Of a stretch of DNA of 64,000 bases, positions 31,985 through 45,637 are shown one piece after another. Position 1 is the first letter of the stretch, and each line of letters starts with the position of its first letter. The stretch spans positions 31,261,725 to 31,325,724 of the forward strand of contig CAMTDV010000013.1 in NCBI GenBank assembly GCA_947069175.1, read 5' to 3'. The notes beneath the pieces are model-generated. The model saw only the letters and a list, made by a program, of their open reading frames with translations. It was not told the DNA's origin and searched no databases. This DNA comes from Scalesia atractyloides (taxonomy: Eukaryota > Streptophyta > Magnoliopsida > Asterales > Asteraceae). Made by a program: the position numbers and the translations under genes.

Positions 31985-32818
31985 CCCGAGATAATATCCA
32001 ATTTATATTAAACTTATAAACAAACTAACTTCATCTTCTTCGTTACAAAATCACAGACAACGATTACCCTACTGTTTCTTGTTTAATTCGATTGACAAAC
32101 ATTCAAATGATTAAAAATGAAATGGCAGAGAAGATTTTGGAAGTAAACATACCGGAGAAGTGATCTTTCTCAGAATTCCGGCGAAGTCGTCGGCTCTGTT
32201 TTTATGGACTTTGTCTGAGCGGACCAATTAACAATTTTGATTAGCTGGATGCGGAATTGAAGTACTGAACAAGATTTATCAGAATGTTTAAGGTTTATAC
32301 CGTTTAACAGCGAGTTCTAGAAATTCTCAGAGATTTTCCGGCGAATGATGATTATCCGATATCGTCGCCTGGAACTGATTCTGATTGAAGGGTTTGAGTT
32401 AGCAAAAGCTTAACAACTGATAGACGATGAAAGAATTAAGAAACTTACTGATTTGATGGAAGACACGATTTTCCGGCGAAAGTCCGGCGAGTTCAAAAAG
32501 CTTTTCCGACGAACTGAAAGTAGAGCGAAAGTGAAATTGGTGGTTCTGCGGATGAGTTTGAGTCGCGAGAGGGTGTTATTGTTGGAGTAATTCAGGAAGT
32601 GAAGATTTTCGGTTATTAAAACCGATCATCACATGAATTCAAGTCCATTCAAGACTAAATTGATTAAAATTGCCGGTTTATCAGTTATAATCAGAAATCC
32701 GTGATCACTCAAACGTCCTGGACGTTTGGAAGCCGATAACGGTTTCAGTTAGCGTAAACAGATCGATTCATAGTTGAACATATGATTTAATTGTTTCCTA
32801 GAACTCACAAAAACATCA

Positions 32819-32897
32819 AGTGGCGGAGTGGTTATATGAGCGCGAGTTAAGTTGTTGAGCCTTTCCGGCTGACCCGGGTTCGAGTCCCGGCAGCCTG
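32819..32897 (+). other. Antisense tRNA-like module, element 3 5' LTR
   Basis: Copy of 25177-25255, again followed by TTTTT. Confidence 0.65.
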
Positions 32898-35563
32898 TTT
32901 TTCATTTTATTTATTTTATTTTTACTTTTTATCAATTATAGCTTTTAAATTCTAGTTTGTTTATTACTTATGCATCGTTCAAAATTAAAATCAACATAAA
33001 TACGCAACAAAACATTTATAACTTGATATTCGATTACAAACGAAGCGGGTTTGGAAAAACCCGTTTTTGACAAATGTTACAAAAGATAAGGGTACATGTC
33101 AACATCTTCCGAGAGGTAAACAAGCACCAAAACTGTCCGAACCGAGCAATAAATAATAAAATTCAGCAAGAAATCAACATTTAGTAGTTTATACAATGTT
33201 CAGAAATGATGTTAAGTAACATGAACAACTTAAAAAGTATTGGGGCTATCATCTAAATGAATAAGCACACTATATCCTACATATCACATAAGTTACATCC
33301 TTATAATCCTTAACAATATTAACACCCTAACAAGCATCCGAACTAGACACATTCTATGAACTATTTAACATTACACAATTCAAAACACTTCAAATCCCTA
33401 AATAACAAAAACACCCTAACTAAATATTACATCTTATAACCATTAAACACTTCACATTTTTTTAAAAACTCAAGACCCTCCCCCCCTTCATGTAGCCATC
33501 CCCAAGGGGACCCACACCTCTCTCTTTTCTTCATCTAACCACATACTTAACCTCCAAGGTTAAACAAGTCAAAGATACCATATGAGTAATTAAGCACATG
33601 TTTTGTTAGTAAGCGTAGATCCTACACTAATCCTAGACTTAGTTGGAAGATTTGATGTTAATGGCATCTTTGAAAAGAATACTAACAACCTTAAAAACAA
33701 TCTTTCTAATCTCAACATCCAAACCCATTACAAAGTTCAAACACCACCCTCTCTTCCTCTTCCCCATTTGTGGCCGCCACCACCACCACCCTACTCCATT
33801 TTCTTTCATTTTTTTGAAGATCAAGTTGTACTTCCATGGAGTTCATGATGATCTAAAGCACTTCCAAGTTGAAGCAATCCATTTCACGCACTTTGGAGCT
33901 CTTATCCACCATCATCTTCATCAACTTACCTTCTTTTTTTCTTCTTGATCTTCCCTAGCCACTAGTGCTAGTAGTAAGTCATCTTACACTTGTTTAAGCT
34001 TCACATTATATATTGTTTATGAAATACAATAAGAACCATCTTAAAGCTAATCATAAAAGACTTGGTAAACTTAAAATAACACTAAAAATATACAAGTTGT
34101 TTACTAGATTGTTGAGTTGTTTATGTGATAGACCATGTATTATTTGTGATGAACTAGTGATCTTGCTAATAGTATGATAAGATTAGCAAGGTCCACCAAC
34201 TTGATGTCATGAACTTGAAAACACTATAAACATGATTTAAAAGTTGTGACAAGTAAATACATGTGAAGATCTTGCTAGTAAACTTTGTTCTTGAAAAAGT
34301 AGACTTTTACCGTCTAATATAAACTAGTGAAAGTTTTGTTGATGAACTTTGTTCTTGAAAGATCATGTTTTCAAAGTTAACATAAACTTGATTAAAATGA
34401 TGATAATCATAAAAAAAGCATAGATTTAAAAGTTGATATGTTATTACAAGTTCATGCACATATGTTGGAATTCTATTAGATAAAAGTCTTGTAAATTATT
34501 GTGGATGAAATGTTGAGTTTTGAAACATATTAACATATGTTTTTATACATGGGAAAAGTCCATATTACAAAGGGAACTATGGCAAAATTTTTGTAAAAGC
34601 CCAATACCTAGAAAATATATTTTTGTTAAGAGTTTTCACTAAGAAGAGATTAAACATGATTTCTTCCCAATTTTTATACAAATATAACTTAAGAAATAAG
34701 AGTTTTCTTAAAGATAAAAAGTTGATATAAATATATATAATTAGGGCAAAATATATATATATATTTAGTGGTCACCTAAAAATTGTGTGATTATGTGTAT
34801 ATTATGTGTATTATGTATTAGTATACATGTAGGGGTTCCTAATTCACTAAATACTCTCAAAGAGTACAAGTATAAAATACACTTAAAAATACAAATATAA
34901 TGATACACATGACTACCCATACTTGGGCATACAAACAAGGATACAAAATATATATTTATGTATAACTACTCATAAAAGAATTCATGGACATTTCGAATTA
35001 ATGAACAAACTATATACCTATTCCGGATTAAAAATATAAGTTACGTCAAAGCTTGGTAAAGCATATTTGTAAACCAAACAAGTGATAAAAATCGTGTTTT
35101 TTCGTAAGTGTAAAAGATATATAATTTTTTTCCAAACTTTAAATTGTATTATTTTGATGACAACCAAAAATATATTTGTCACATCTTAAAATATATATTT
35201 ATAGAAGAATTCACAAACATGTATTTTCTACTTAGAGACTTGTGTTCAAGACTACTTTTAAAACATACAAAATACTTATATTTTACCAAGCGGAAGAACT
35301 ACAAACCTTTACACAAACCAAATCTTAATACTAAACACATAGGTATCTATACCTAAATACTTCCACACTTGCCTAAGTGTATACATACTGAAAATACAAG
35401 ATATTCAAGTATTTATGCAAGTATATTTATACTAAAATAATATTTAAATATTATTTAACAAAAGGTGTACAGCCTCTTTGACTTGGTCAAGGGTAACCCA
35501 AGACAAGTATACGTATACAAAAACAAGTTAAAAATATATTATTTTTAACACCCATCGATCTCG

Positions 35564-35602
<39 letters not shown>

Positions 35603-38587
35603 TAAATATATATAGACATACACATTAAATATAATTAAAAATTGCATTGAACAACATTATATATTTTAAGGAAAATAAAATATAACCACTAACGACATCA
35701 TTGAGACAAACGTATAAGACTCAACTACGAGATGTCGAGGACACGTACATATTACTCGTGTGAGGCACGAAGTCACAAGAGGGCTAGGCCCGTTTATACA
35801 ACTCACGAATATAAAAAGATATATATTTTAGGAAAATATATATTATTAACTTATAAATTATTCATCTAAAACACAAATCAATAAACATTAATTCTATACA
35901 ACTTAATACAAAGTCCTAATACATATTAATTACATAGACCAAAGTGTCTAACGAAATTTAGGACGCTTGTAGGGTACGTTGCGAGACAAGGAGGCAACCG
36001 GTGATTTTAGTACGCTTACGAAACGCAAATAGTGAGTTCATGACCCCTCTTTTAAATGCTTTCTAGTTTTAAACATTCGGGGGAGATACATGTACGAGTG
36101 GTATGATAAGCTAGGAAATGGAAAAACATAGATCATGTGCGAATAGGGTTGTATATAAGCACCATTAATCATCATTAGACCGAGGAACAGAAGGGGGTAA
36201 ATCTATCGGGTTTTGGCGAGCCCCACTTTTGGTTATTAGACCCACACAGAAGAGTGATTTGGTGTCCCAGTCGAGGGTAATCGGCACAAAAATCGTCAAG
36301 GCTTAGGTTGCTTCCTATGTCATCATAGATATTAATATCCTAGCTATACATTAATGATCAACGATTTCATTGACGTTTTAACATACCGGTGTTTTACAAA
36401 TACATCTCACATTTTATGGATTCAAATTATTTAAAAACAACATGAACTCACCAAATTTGTTTGACGTTTATAGAACTTACATGTATTTCAGGCAAATAGT
36501 GGACCATGCGCATGAACAAGACATGAATCAAGAATCGGAACTCGATGCCACTTTTGAGGGATTTGTCTATTATATATCGCCTCCTCCCGGTGATATAATG
36601 GGCAAAACCTTGATCTATGAACTTTTATTTTATTAAATGATGTCTTGTTAAACTTGTAATCTTTTGAAGAAGATGTAAACTATACTTTAACGTTGTATGG
36701 TCTTTTAAAACTACCTATCACATTTGGCATTCGAGTTATTTATTTCATTTAGTATGTTGACTTATATCGTATGCAATGAGAATCAATCACGATCGTGCTT
36801 CTGCCTATGAGCGGGTGTGACAACATGGTCTTATGCTTAGTGGTGCACAAAAAACCCTAACCCAGATCCGAAAAAAAACCTGGAACCGGGTATTATAAAA
36901 CCCGGGTTTTAATACCCGAACCCGACCCCACCCATAGGATAGGGGTCGGGTATGCATTTCTATTGTAAAACCCGAACCCGAAACAAGGTTTTTTTATACC
37001 CGATTTCAACCAGGGTTTTACGAGTACCCGGTTTCAACCCGAACCCGGAACCGGATTTTTTCAATACCCGGTCTAGGTTTTCCAATACCCTATTCAAGTT
37101 TTTTGGTTTTTTTTGGTAGTTTTTTCGAGTTTTGTACTTTGGTAACGGCTATATAGCCGTTAGAAAGTGTATTTTGGCCATTTTTTTGGTTTACATAGTA
37201 TCTCTATACCCTATAAAAGTGGTATTTGATGTTTGGTTTAACCGCAAGTGTTATCCTCGAGACGAACAATAAACGAAGACGATCAAGTTATTCGAAGCTA
37301 TCTATGTTCATCATATTATTCGACTCGGTTCTATGATTTTTTAGGTGTCATATATTTCTATGTTTTATGAAATAAAAAGGGTTTGCATCTTATATTTATA
37401 TGTTTTATGCAAAAAAAAAAAACTGAATATCGAGGCATACCCAAACCCAACCCGATCCATACCCGAACCCGAAAATAGGGTATTATAATATCCGGGTATT
37501 GTCACACCCCGACCCGCAGCGGAATAAGAGTCGGGGCATAATTGGGTTATCACCAAAGCTCATGATGTTTACTCATATGTTTCATATTTATTAAATCCAA
37601 ATTACATTTCAAAGTTCCAAGTCAAATTCATACAATACAAGGAAAGGAAAAATTAACTAAACAAATCCATAATCTAAACTGGTTTATTCTTCTAAGCCGC
37701 CCTATATGTTTCTTGCTTCAACTTGATCACCTGTATCATGTGTAAAAATGGGAAATTTTGGGTCAACAAAAGTTGGCGAGTGAACCTTGTTTAAAACATT
37801 TGTTATTGATTTATTATTGTAATTTAATTTGGGAAAATTGTGCAATAATCATATATGAACAAATGTATGTAAACATAACAATCACAAATCACCTTGCTTA
37901 AGCATAAAATAAGAATGACAATGTATATGTTGGCAACGTCCCGTTCACGCTCATAGGTAATGGGGAACGGACGGCCTATGCTAATGTATGTGAGATCAAG
38001 GCTCAATCAAACGGAGCCGATCTTATGTTGGCAACGCTTGGTTCACGCTCATAGGTAATGGGAACAGCTCACGCTCATAGTAATGGGGAGCGGCGGCCTA
38101 TGAAATGTATGTACTGAAATGATAAATTAAATCTAAACTTCAACCACACAAACAACGGATACATATTGAATACACATGATCATGAATATGATGGATGCAC
38201 AGGTGTTTAATTAAATTAAATAAATAGCGACACATGATACACCCCAAAATGTGATTAAAACGAGGAATTGGTAGAGGTTCACTCACATTGGGTGCGTTTG
38301 TTTGAAGGTGTTGAATCCGCACGAGTTTAGAGGATTGATCGACGAGAGATAACTAACCAAATAAAATAACAAAAAGGTACAGTAAGTATGTGGATTTATT
38401 AACTATTTTAATAGGATTTTTGGGTATATTTTTGTGAGTTTAAGGCTACTTTCTATCTTTAAAAACGTTATTTTTAAGTATTTTTAATTGATTTTTAAAT
38501 TAAATAAATAAAAATAATAAAAAAATATTGATTTTTGACCGTTGACCAAAGCCCGTTGACCGTTGACCGGTCCGGTCGATTATATAT

Positions 38588-39004
38588 GCGCGCTGGATGA
38601 GACTCGAACCCGTGACCTCCCGTACGCGTGCACGCAGCTCTACCAACTGAGCTACGTGTCTAACCCGAAATAATTCTGTTTTTAATTATACTTATATACT
38701 ATTTAGATTTATCCAGAAATTAATTATTTTTAAAAATGGTTTTAAATGTATCGAACCGGTGCTGACCACAGGTCTCGAACCCGGGACCTGTGGGTTAGCG
38801 TGCACACAGTCCACCGTTGGACTGTGTGTCTAACTTGGTTAATAACTCGGTTTTTATTATACTTAACATGATTTTGGGAGTTAACCCGGTTCAGTTAAAA
38901 AGGCATTTTTTTTATAACAAGAGAGTAAAGCTAGGACAGGATTCGAACTCGCGCCGTATGTGTATATGTTTGCACACAGTCCACCGCTGGACTGTGTGTC
39001 TAAC
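38588..39004 (-). other. Three sense-oriented tRNA-like modules, element 4 3' LTR
   Basis: About 38588-38664 (tRNA-Lys-like), 38760-38834 (CCACAGGTC/GACCTGTGG arm, one base changed in its D-arm hairpin) and 38932-39004. Confidence 0.7.
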
Positions 39005-39865
39005 TTGTTCATTAAACCGATTTTAATTAGCCTTATATTATACCGCGTCTTCGTCTTCTTCGTTAACTTTACCCAGAAAACGAAGTCCGACTATTTTGAC
39101 TGATTTATGCCTAATCTGGTTTTCAAACTTTATAAGTAATTTAAAGATAACGAATGGAGAGAGTTTGGGGGATAGGATGTACCGATCAGTGATTTTCACA
39201 GAATTCCGGCAGAGGTCCGTCGGCTCTGATAGTGAACTCTGGCTGTTGAAATCAATTAACAGTTCTGTTCGATTATTTATGATGTTGAGGTACGTAATCA
39301 AAGTTTAACAGAAGTTTGAAAGATCATACCAGCTCTCAGTGTGTTTCCGAAGTTTCAGAAATTTTCCGGCGAAGGTAGGAATTTCGACAAACGTTGACTG
39401 GGATTGATTCTGATGGTGGAGTTGTGTTAGAGACAGATTAATCAAATGATTGAAACAGAAAGAGTCGAAGGAATTACCGTGTGGATGTGAGTCTCGGTTT
39501 TCCGGCGACTTGCAGATATTTTCAGGCGAGTGAATTTTCGTCGAGAAAATGTGCGATTCTGAGCGAAAAGGCTACCAGTGGATTGTGGGTGAATTTATAG
39601 GGAGAAATCGAGATGTATGGGGTCTGAATTCAGTCTCGATTCAAGGTCAGCCGTTCTCCGGCGGTTACGACTGATGTCGCGGGTTCAGACGTCGGTTATA
39701 ACCGTTGTTAAAGTTAATTCTTCGGTTAAATTGGAAGAAAACGTTAATTATCGGCGAAGTCGTCGGGATTTCCGACGACTGCTAATTGGGCGCGATTTTG
39801 ACTGAGTTTGACTTCCGTGTTTTATTATTTGAATTAATTGATTCGATATGATATCAAAAAATTAA

Positions 39866-39943
39866 AGTGGCGGAGTGGTTGATTGTGTGAACGTTAAGTC
39901 TTTGGGGATTTCCGGCTGACCCGGGTTCGACTCCCGGCAGCCG
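39866..39943 (+). other. Antisense class-II-like tRNA module, element 4 3' LTR
   Basis: AGTGGCGGAGTGGTTGATTG, GTTAAGTCTTTGG anticodon-region, and T arm CCGGGTTCGACTCCCGG, followed by TTTT. Confidence 0.66.
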
Positions 39944-40129
39944 GTTTTCCTTTTTAATTAATTTATTTTTATTTTTTTACAATTATAATTTATATCTTCT
40001 AATTTGTTTATTAATTATGTATCGTTTAAAATTAAAATAAGTCATAAATAAACAACAAAAATTTAAAACTGGTTGTTCGGTTATTAAACGAAGCGGGTTT
40101 CGAAAACCCGTTTTTCGACGGATGTTACA

Positions 40130-40147
40130 GTATCCCCTACTTTTAGA
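40130..40147 (-). other. Polypurine tract, element 4
   Basis: Minus strand CTAAAAGTAGGGGATAC before the 3' LTR. Confidence 0.75.
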
Positions 40148-40163
40148 AATTTCGTCCCGAAAT

Positions 40164-40346
40164 TTAAGTAGTGGTAGTTACAGGAAAAAGGTGTGGGTAT
40201 TTCTCGCGTATTGAGTCTTCACGTTCCCAAGTAAACTCAGGTCCTCGTTTCGACTCCCAGCGTACCCTGACAATTGGGATGCGGCTTCTTCTTAAACGTT
40301 TTTCCCCGAAGTCCATAATTTCTACTGGTCTTTCAATAAAATGCAT
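40164..40346 (-). pseudogene. pol: Element 4 integrase C-terminal chromodomain-like segment
   Basis: Frame with PVEIMDFGEKRLRRSRIP and GPEFTWEREDS, then YPHLF; same as the end of element 3 integrase. It is separated from the preceding integrase frame by a stop and a one-base loss near 40350. Confidence 0.88.
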
Positions 40347-40357
40347 AGATCATCGAC

Positions 40358-40969
40358 TTAAATGTCTTCTAGAGGAATATGGAGATTTTCATCGGCGAGG
40401 CACTTCTTCAAGTTCGATACGTGGAATGTGGGATGAATTCTGTTGAGTTCCTCCGGTAGGTCAAGCTTGTATGCTACAGGTCCTACTCTTTCAAGTATCT
40501 TGAAAGGACCTACGTAGCGTGGTGCTAGCTTGCCTTTTTGGCCAAAACGAACTACTCCCTTCCACGGCGATACTTTTAAAAGTACTTGGTTACCAATGTT
40601 AAATTCCAAGGGCTTTCGTCGCTTGTCAGCATAGCTCTTTTGACGACTTTGTGCCGCTAAAAGTTTGTTTCGGATTTGATGAATCTTGTCGGTTGTTTCT
40701 TGTATTAATTCTGGACCGTTGATTTGAGCTTCTCCAATTTCGTGCCAACATATTGGTGATCGGCACTTACGACCATATAACGCTTTGAAAGGTGCCATGC
40801 TGATACTTGAATGATAGCTGTTGTTGTACGAAAATTCAACTAACGGTAGATGAGCGGCCCAATTCCCTTTGAAGTCTATAACACATGCTCGAAGCATGTC
40901 TTCAAGAGTTTGAATGGTGCATTCAGATTGACCATCAGTTTGGGGATGATAAGCGGTACTGAGATCCAA
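40358..40969 (-). pseudogene. pol: Element 4 integrase segment after nonsense codon (203 codons)
   Basis: Continues the same frame as the upstream pol. It begins with DLSTAYHPQTDGQSE, carrying the catalytic Glu region, and runs to the linker before the chromodomain. A TGA at 40970-40972 replaces the CGA (Arg) present in element 3. Confidence 0.9.
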
Positions 40970-43093
40970 TCATGTACCCAAAGCGGCTTGCACCGCTTGC
41001 CATGTTCGTGAAGTGAAACGACCATCACAATCTGAAATAATGCTTAACGGTACACCATGACGGCTTACGATTTCGCTGATGTAGATACGAGCTAGCTTCT
41101 CATTCTTGAAGTCCTCGCGAATCGGAATGAAATGGGCTGATTTTGTAAGACAATCAATGATTACCCATATAGTGTCATACCCACCAGAAGTGCGAGGTAA
41201 CCCGGTAATGAAGTCCATGGTTATGTTTTCCCACTTCCATACAGGTATTTCAGGTTGGACTAGAAGTCCTGAGGGTCTTTGATGTTCAGCTTTCACTTTA
41301 GAACAGGTGAGGCACTTGGAAACAAAAACAGCAATATCCTTTTTCATGCCAGGCCACCAGTAGGTGTATCGAAGGTCTTGATACATCTTGTCGGCTCCTG
41401 GGTGTACAGAGTATCGTGTTTTGTGCGCCTCTTTCATAAGGGTATCGCGAAGGTTATTGTGATCGGGAATCCATATGCGATCTAGGTAATACAGAATGCC
41501 GTCAGATTTTGTTTCGAGTTTAAGTTCTTCTCCACAAGATAACTCATTGCGTATGTCGTATTCTGTTATGGAGACATGTTGAGCTTCTCGGATTTGATCT
41601 TTGATATCGGTTATGATTTGCGAACATAGAAGACGAATGGAGTTCGCATATCCCTTTCGACTGAGTGCACCGGCCACCACATTTGCCTTGCCGGGATGAT
41701 ACCGAATTTCGCAGTCGTAGTCATTAAGAAGTTCGACCCATCTTCGTTGCCTCATATTCAACTCCTTTTGGTTAAAGATATGTTGGAGGCTCTTGTGGTC
41801 AGTGTAAATTTCACACTTGGTACCATAGAGGTAATGTCTCCATATCTTAAGAGCGAACACAACGGCTCCAAGTTCTAGGTGGTGAGTAGTGTAGTTCTTC
41901 TCATGAGTTTTGAGCTGCCTAGAAGCATAGGCTATCACTTTTCCCCTTTTCATTAAAACACAGCCTAGTCCCTGCCCTGATGCGTCGCAATAAACTACAA
42001 AGTCATCGCAACCTTCGGGGAGTGTGAGGATAGGTTCGTCACAAAGCTTTTGCTTAAGGGTTTGGAAGGCTTCTTCCTGTTTAGGTCCCCATATGAAGGG
42101 TTTTCCTTTGTGTGCCAAAGCCGTGAGTGGTACAGCGATACGAGAGAAATTTGATATGAAACGACGATAGTAACCAGCCAAACCAAGGAAATATCTTACT
42201 TTGGTTGGGGTACGTGGCGCTTGCCATTCCTGCACCGCTTTGATCTTTGCGGGGTCGACATGAATTCCCTTTTCATTGACGACATGACCAAGTAACTGTA
42301 CTTCTTTTAACCAGAATTCGCATTTGGAAAATTTAGCGTAAAGCTCTTCGGTTCTCAAGAGTGTGAGGATGAGTCGAAGGTGTCGTTCAGGATCAGTCTT
42401 AGACTTTGAGTAAATGAGAATATCGTCGATGAAGACTATAACAAAGCGATCGAGATAGGGTTTGCAAACTCTGTTCATTAGATCCATGAAGACGGCTGGA
42501 GCGTTGGTTAGACCAAATGGCATAACCATGAATTCATAGTGACCATAACGAGTTCGGAAGGCGGTCTTTGGGACGTCTTCTTCATGTACCCTGAGTTGGT
42601 GATAGCCGGAACGAAGGTCGATCTTCGAAAAACAAGTGGCACCCTGGAGTTGGTCTAGAAGATCGTCGATGCGAGGTAATGGATAGCGGTTCTTGACCGT
42701 TAATTTGTTGAGCTCTCTGTAATCGATACACATGCGAAACGTTCCGTTTTTCTTCTTCACGAACAGAACAGGTGCACCCCAAGGCGATGAGCTAGGACGT
42801 ATGAAACCTTTGTCGGTCAGTTCTTGTAATTGACTGGCCAGCTCTTGCATCTCGGATGGGGCCAACCTATAAGGAGATTTCGCGACGGGTGTACCGCCAG
42901 GTATAAGATCGATGCGGAATTCGACTTCTCTCTTGGGAGGAAGTCCTGTGATGTCGTCGGGAAAAACTTGCGGGAATTCTTTCACTACGGGTATATCTTC
43001 GAGTTTCTTCTCTTTGTCTCCCTTCTTGACAACGTGAGTTAGAAATGCTACATAGTTTTTGCGGAGATATTTTCGGGCTTGAAGACAGGACAT
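40970..43093 (-). pseudogene. pol: Element 4 reverse transcriptase, RNase H and integrase core (707 codons)
   Basis: RT with CIDYRELNKLTVKNRYP, SKIDLRSGYHQL and FIDDILIYSK; RNase H with VVYCDASGQGLGC, LELGAVVFALKIWRHYLYG and IYTDHKSLQ (D, E, D); integrase zinc region HPGAD...CLTCSKVKAEH and first catalytic Asp in TMDFITGLPR. It has IISDCDGRF and IIDCLTK where element 3 has Arg for Cys, both explained by CGT to TGT. It is in the same frame as the Gag segment upstream, so it would be one polyprotein but for the nonsense codons. Confidence 0.93.
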
Positions 43094-43138
43094 CAGCTTG
43101 AGTCCTTTCGAAGGGGTTTCTCCAAAGATTCGTAGAGT

Positions 43139-44836
43139 TTAACCGTCTGCAAGAGGAATCCGAATGAACTTCTCACGGCATACTACTTCAGCATGATGTT
43201 GGCTGAGCCAGTCCATGCCGATTATAATGTCAAAACTTCCCAACTTCATAGGGATGAGGTCAACAGGAAAATCGTGATCGTTTAGAGTAAGAGTACAGTT
43301 TCGGATAATGGAGTTTAATGAGACTGGTTTTCCGTCAGCAACTTCTACCGTTATGGATTCCATAAGTTTATCACGAGTTTGGTTGAGGATGGGTTCAAAT
43401 TCTAAGGACACAAAACTCTTATCCGCGCCAGTATCAAATAACACGGATGCATAACTACGATTGACGAGAAACGTACCGTTAACCACGTTGTTGTCGGCCC
43501 TAGCTTGGTTGGCGTTGATGTTAAATGCTCTTCCTCTAGCAGGTGGAGGAGCTTGGTTAGCTTGATTCACCGGATTTGCTTGAGCTTGAGCATGTATGAT
43601 GTTCACCAAGCGTGGACACGTGTTTCTAAAGTGGTTTGGGTCTCCACAATTGTAGCAAGCCCGCATGGGTTGCATCATGGGGTAGTTGGGTTGGTAGTAA
43701 GTTTGGGTTGTATGTTGTGTAGGTGGTGGTAGTAGGGGTTGTTGGGCTTGACCCATTATTTGATGGTGGGTTTGAGTTGTGGGTTGGTTGCGGTTCATTC
43801 GTTGTAGTGAGCGGCAGGCTTGGATGGTGTGACCTGCACGGCCACAGCCGGTGCAATATTGACAAGGGTATTCGGGGGAGTGATGGTATTGACAACGGGT
43901 ACACTTTGGGTAAGGGCCAGAGTATTGCCTTTTGTATGGTGCGGGTGAAGGAGCAACTTGTGTGATGGGTGCAGCAGAGATTGGGAAATTTGTTTGGGTG
44001 ACGGCAAAATTTCTGGTATTTCGCTTCCTCTTGTTTGAAAATTTTGAGGAGGAGGTGGAATGGTTTGAAGTTTGGCCCTCAACGGGGGCTTTCTTTTTCT
44101 CCTCTTTGAATTTACCGTTTCTGATGCGGTTCTCGGTAAGTTCGGTGGCTAATTCCATAGCAGCTTCGAGAGTTGCAGGCGAAGTGCTGAGGACTGAGTC
44201 TTGAATCTTCGAGGGTAGGCCTCGAATATAGTGTTCAACCAAACGGTATACTGGGGTGAACAAGTTAGGAACCATCTGGTTCAGCTCAAGAAATCTTTTG
44301 TTGTAGGAAGTATTGTCCCCTTCCTTTTGCTTCAGCGAGTGGAATTCGTCTTCCAACTTCTTGAGTTCGCTTCTTGGGCAGAAGCGTTTTGTCATCATTT
44401 CCCTTAATTCTTCCCAGGTTAAGGCCATCGCTTCTTCAACTCCTCTCTTACCCTTCTCGGTGTTCCACCAGGTCAGGGCTACCCCAAATAATCTCCCGGT
44501 TGCGTAACGTACCTTGCGATCCTCGGGACAATCGCAATTTAGGAAGGTTTTTTCCATTTCCTCAAACCAGTGGAGGAGTGCGGTGACACCTTCGGTCCCT
44601 TCGAACTTTGGGGGATCGCAAGACTTGAAGTGCTTGTAGGAGCACTTCTTGGAGGAAGCGTTGTCGATGTTTTGATCCTCTTGATTGGGTGGGTTGATAG
44701 GATTCGTGGTGAGAGCTTGTTGGACTTGAATTACAATATCAGGAAGCACCGCGGCCATTTGTTTCGCAATCTGAGTGGCCAAGCGTTCGTTTGACCTTCC
44801 TGTCTTTCGTCCTCCACGTAACTGCCTAGCCGACAT
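43139..44836 (-). pseudogene. gag-pro: Element 4 Gag-protease segment (565 codons)
   Basis: Starts MSARQLRGGRKTGRSNERLA. Capsid region, two CCHC knuckles (CTGCGRAGHTIQAC, CYNCGDPNHFRNTC), then in frame VNGTFLVNRSYASVLFDTGA with the protease DTG, and SFDIIIGMDWLSQHHAEVVC. It ends at TAA (43139-43141) where element 3 has a Gln codon. Gag and protease themselves are intact in sequence, giving the best view of how this family is organised. Confidence 0.93.
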
Positions 44837-45637
44837 CTACAGGAACATACACAGGAAAGATTGTGAGTTTATGGAGTCTTTTTAGGTGTCATGTGTCTTA
44901 AAGAAAATAAAAATAACATAAATATCAATAATGCAACTACATCCATAGGATGTCTTGGGTTTGCTCATGTTGGTCCTCAAATGTCCCCCATACTATCGCC
45001 GGTATAGTCATGTGGGCCCCCATGACTATTGGCTTAGTAGGATTCACATTGGTATTGGCGGTTTAACACTCGCATCACCCGAATGAAAACCACAAAATAT
45101 GTTTGCGAGATGTATGGTCGGAGGGTGTCCAGGTATAGACACAATGACAACTCAAAGTGGGGTTAGTTCACACAACGTTTGGTGTGGCATGCTTTGGCCT
45201 AATAGGTCCTTCGTACTCTCATCGTTAGTCCCCAGGTAGGCAAACTGGTCCTTTATTTTGGATTTATACGAATGCCAAGCCTAGACAGGACGTTCCGACT
45301 ACCGGTACTTGTACCCTTCCAGTTACTACATGCCCGTCATGGGAACTCACTTTGATGAGATTTGAAAATACAAAAATCATTGTAAAAACAATCATGAAAA
45401 TGATGTGATGTGTACTTTCATGGACATGATATGTTATGAGAATATGATTCATGATAGGCATTATATGATAATATATACTTATGAACATGCTTGCATAACA
45501 TTGAATGTAACATTTAACATAAAACATATAAACATCATGAAATTTGGCATGTAACACACAAAAATCTTAAAAATTTCTAATCAACTATAGTATAGGCTCT
45601 AAAGGTCTAATAACCTATCCTATATCCCTATAGTCAT

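Larger units (their letters stand above)
22773..33081 (-). mobile_element. Element 3: Ty3/gypsy (chromovirus, Tekay-like) gag-pol retrotransposon, defective
   Basis: Perfect target duplication AAAGA at 22768-22772 and 33082-33086. 3' LTR 22773-25439, polypurine tract, pol and gag on the minus strand, leader, primer site, 5' LTR 30935-33081. The LTRs differ by roughly a dozen small changes over 2.1 kb plus a ~520-bp deletion in the 5' LTR. The Gag-Pol frame is broken by one nonsense and at least four single-base frameshifts. Confidence 0.93.
30935..33081 (-). repeat. Element 3 5' LTR with internal deletion (2147 bp)
   Basis: Matches 22773-25439 except for ~520 bp missing at 31816 (corresponding to about 23657-24176), which removes the W-boxes and two of three sense tRNA-like modules. 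One sense module (31917-31984) and the antisense module (32819-32897) remain. Confidence 0.92.
22611..36822 (+). repeat. Candidate large old LTR (TGTCACGACTCG ... GGGTGTGACA), interrupted by element 3
   Basis: Both flanks of element 3 (22611-22772 and 33087-36822) join to a ~3.9-kb block with TG..CA ends and GGGTGTGACA terminus like other gypsy LTRs here. It holds CTCGTGTGAGGCACGAAG (35757), also in the old LTR at 15295. The sequences outside (TAAAT, ACATG) do not match as a duplication and I see no primer site or polypurine tract, so it may be a solo LTR or a misjudged boundary. An (AT)n run lies at 35569-35600. Short open frames here are unsupported. Confidence 0.4.
37500..40129 (-). repeat. 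Element 4 3' LTR (2630 bp)
   Basis: Minus-strand TGTAACATCCGTCG...GGGTGTGACA. It holds a GGCTC hairpin (37993-38023, AGATC/GATCT outer stem), sense tRNA-like modules, TATA box (39591-39599) and an antisense module. Confidence 0.93.

Noticed and set aside
33603..33948. Proline- and histidine-rich frames in the old LTR block
   Set aside because: Low-complexity CACCACC and CTT runs produce open frames on both strands; no domain or conserved partner.
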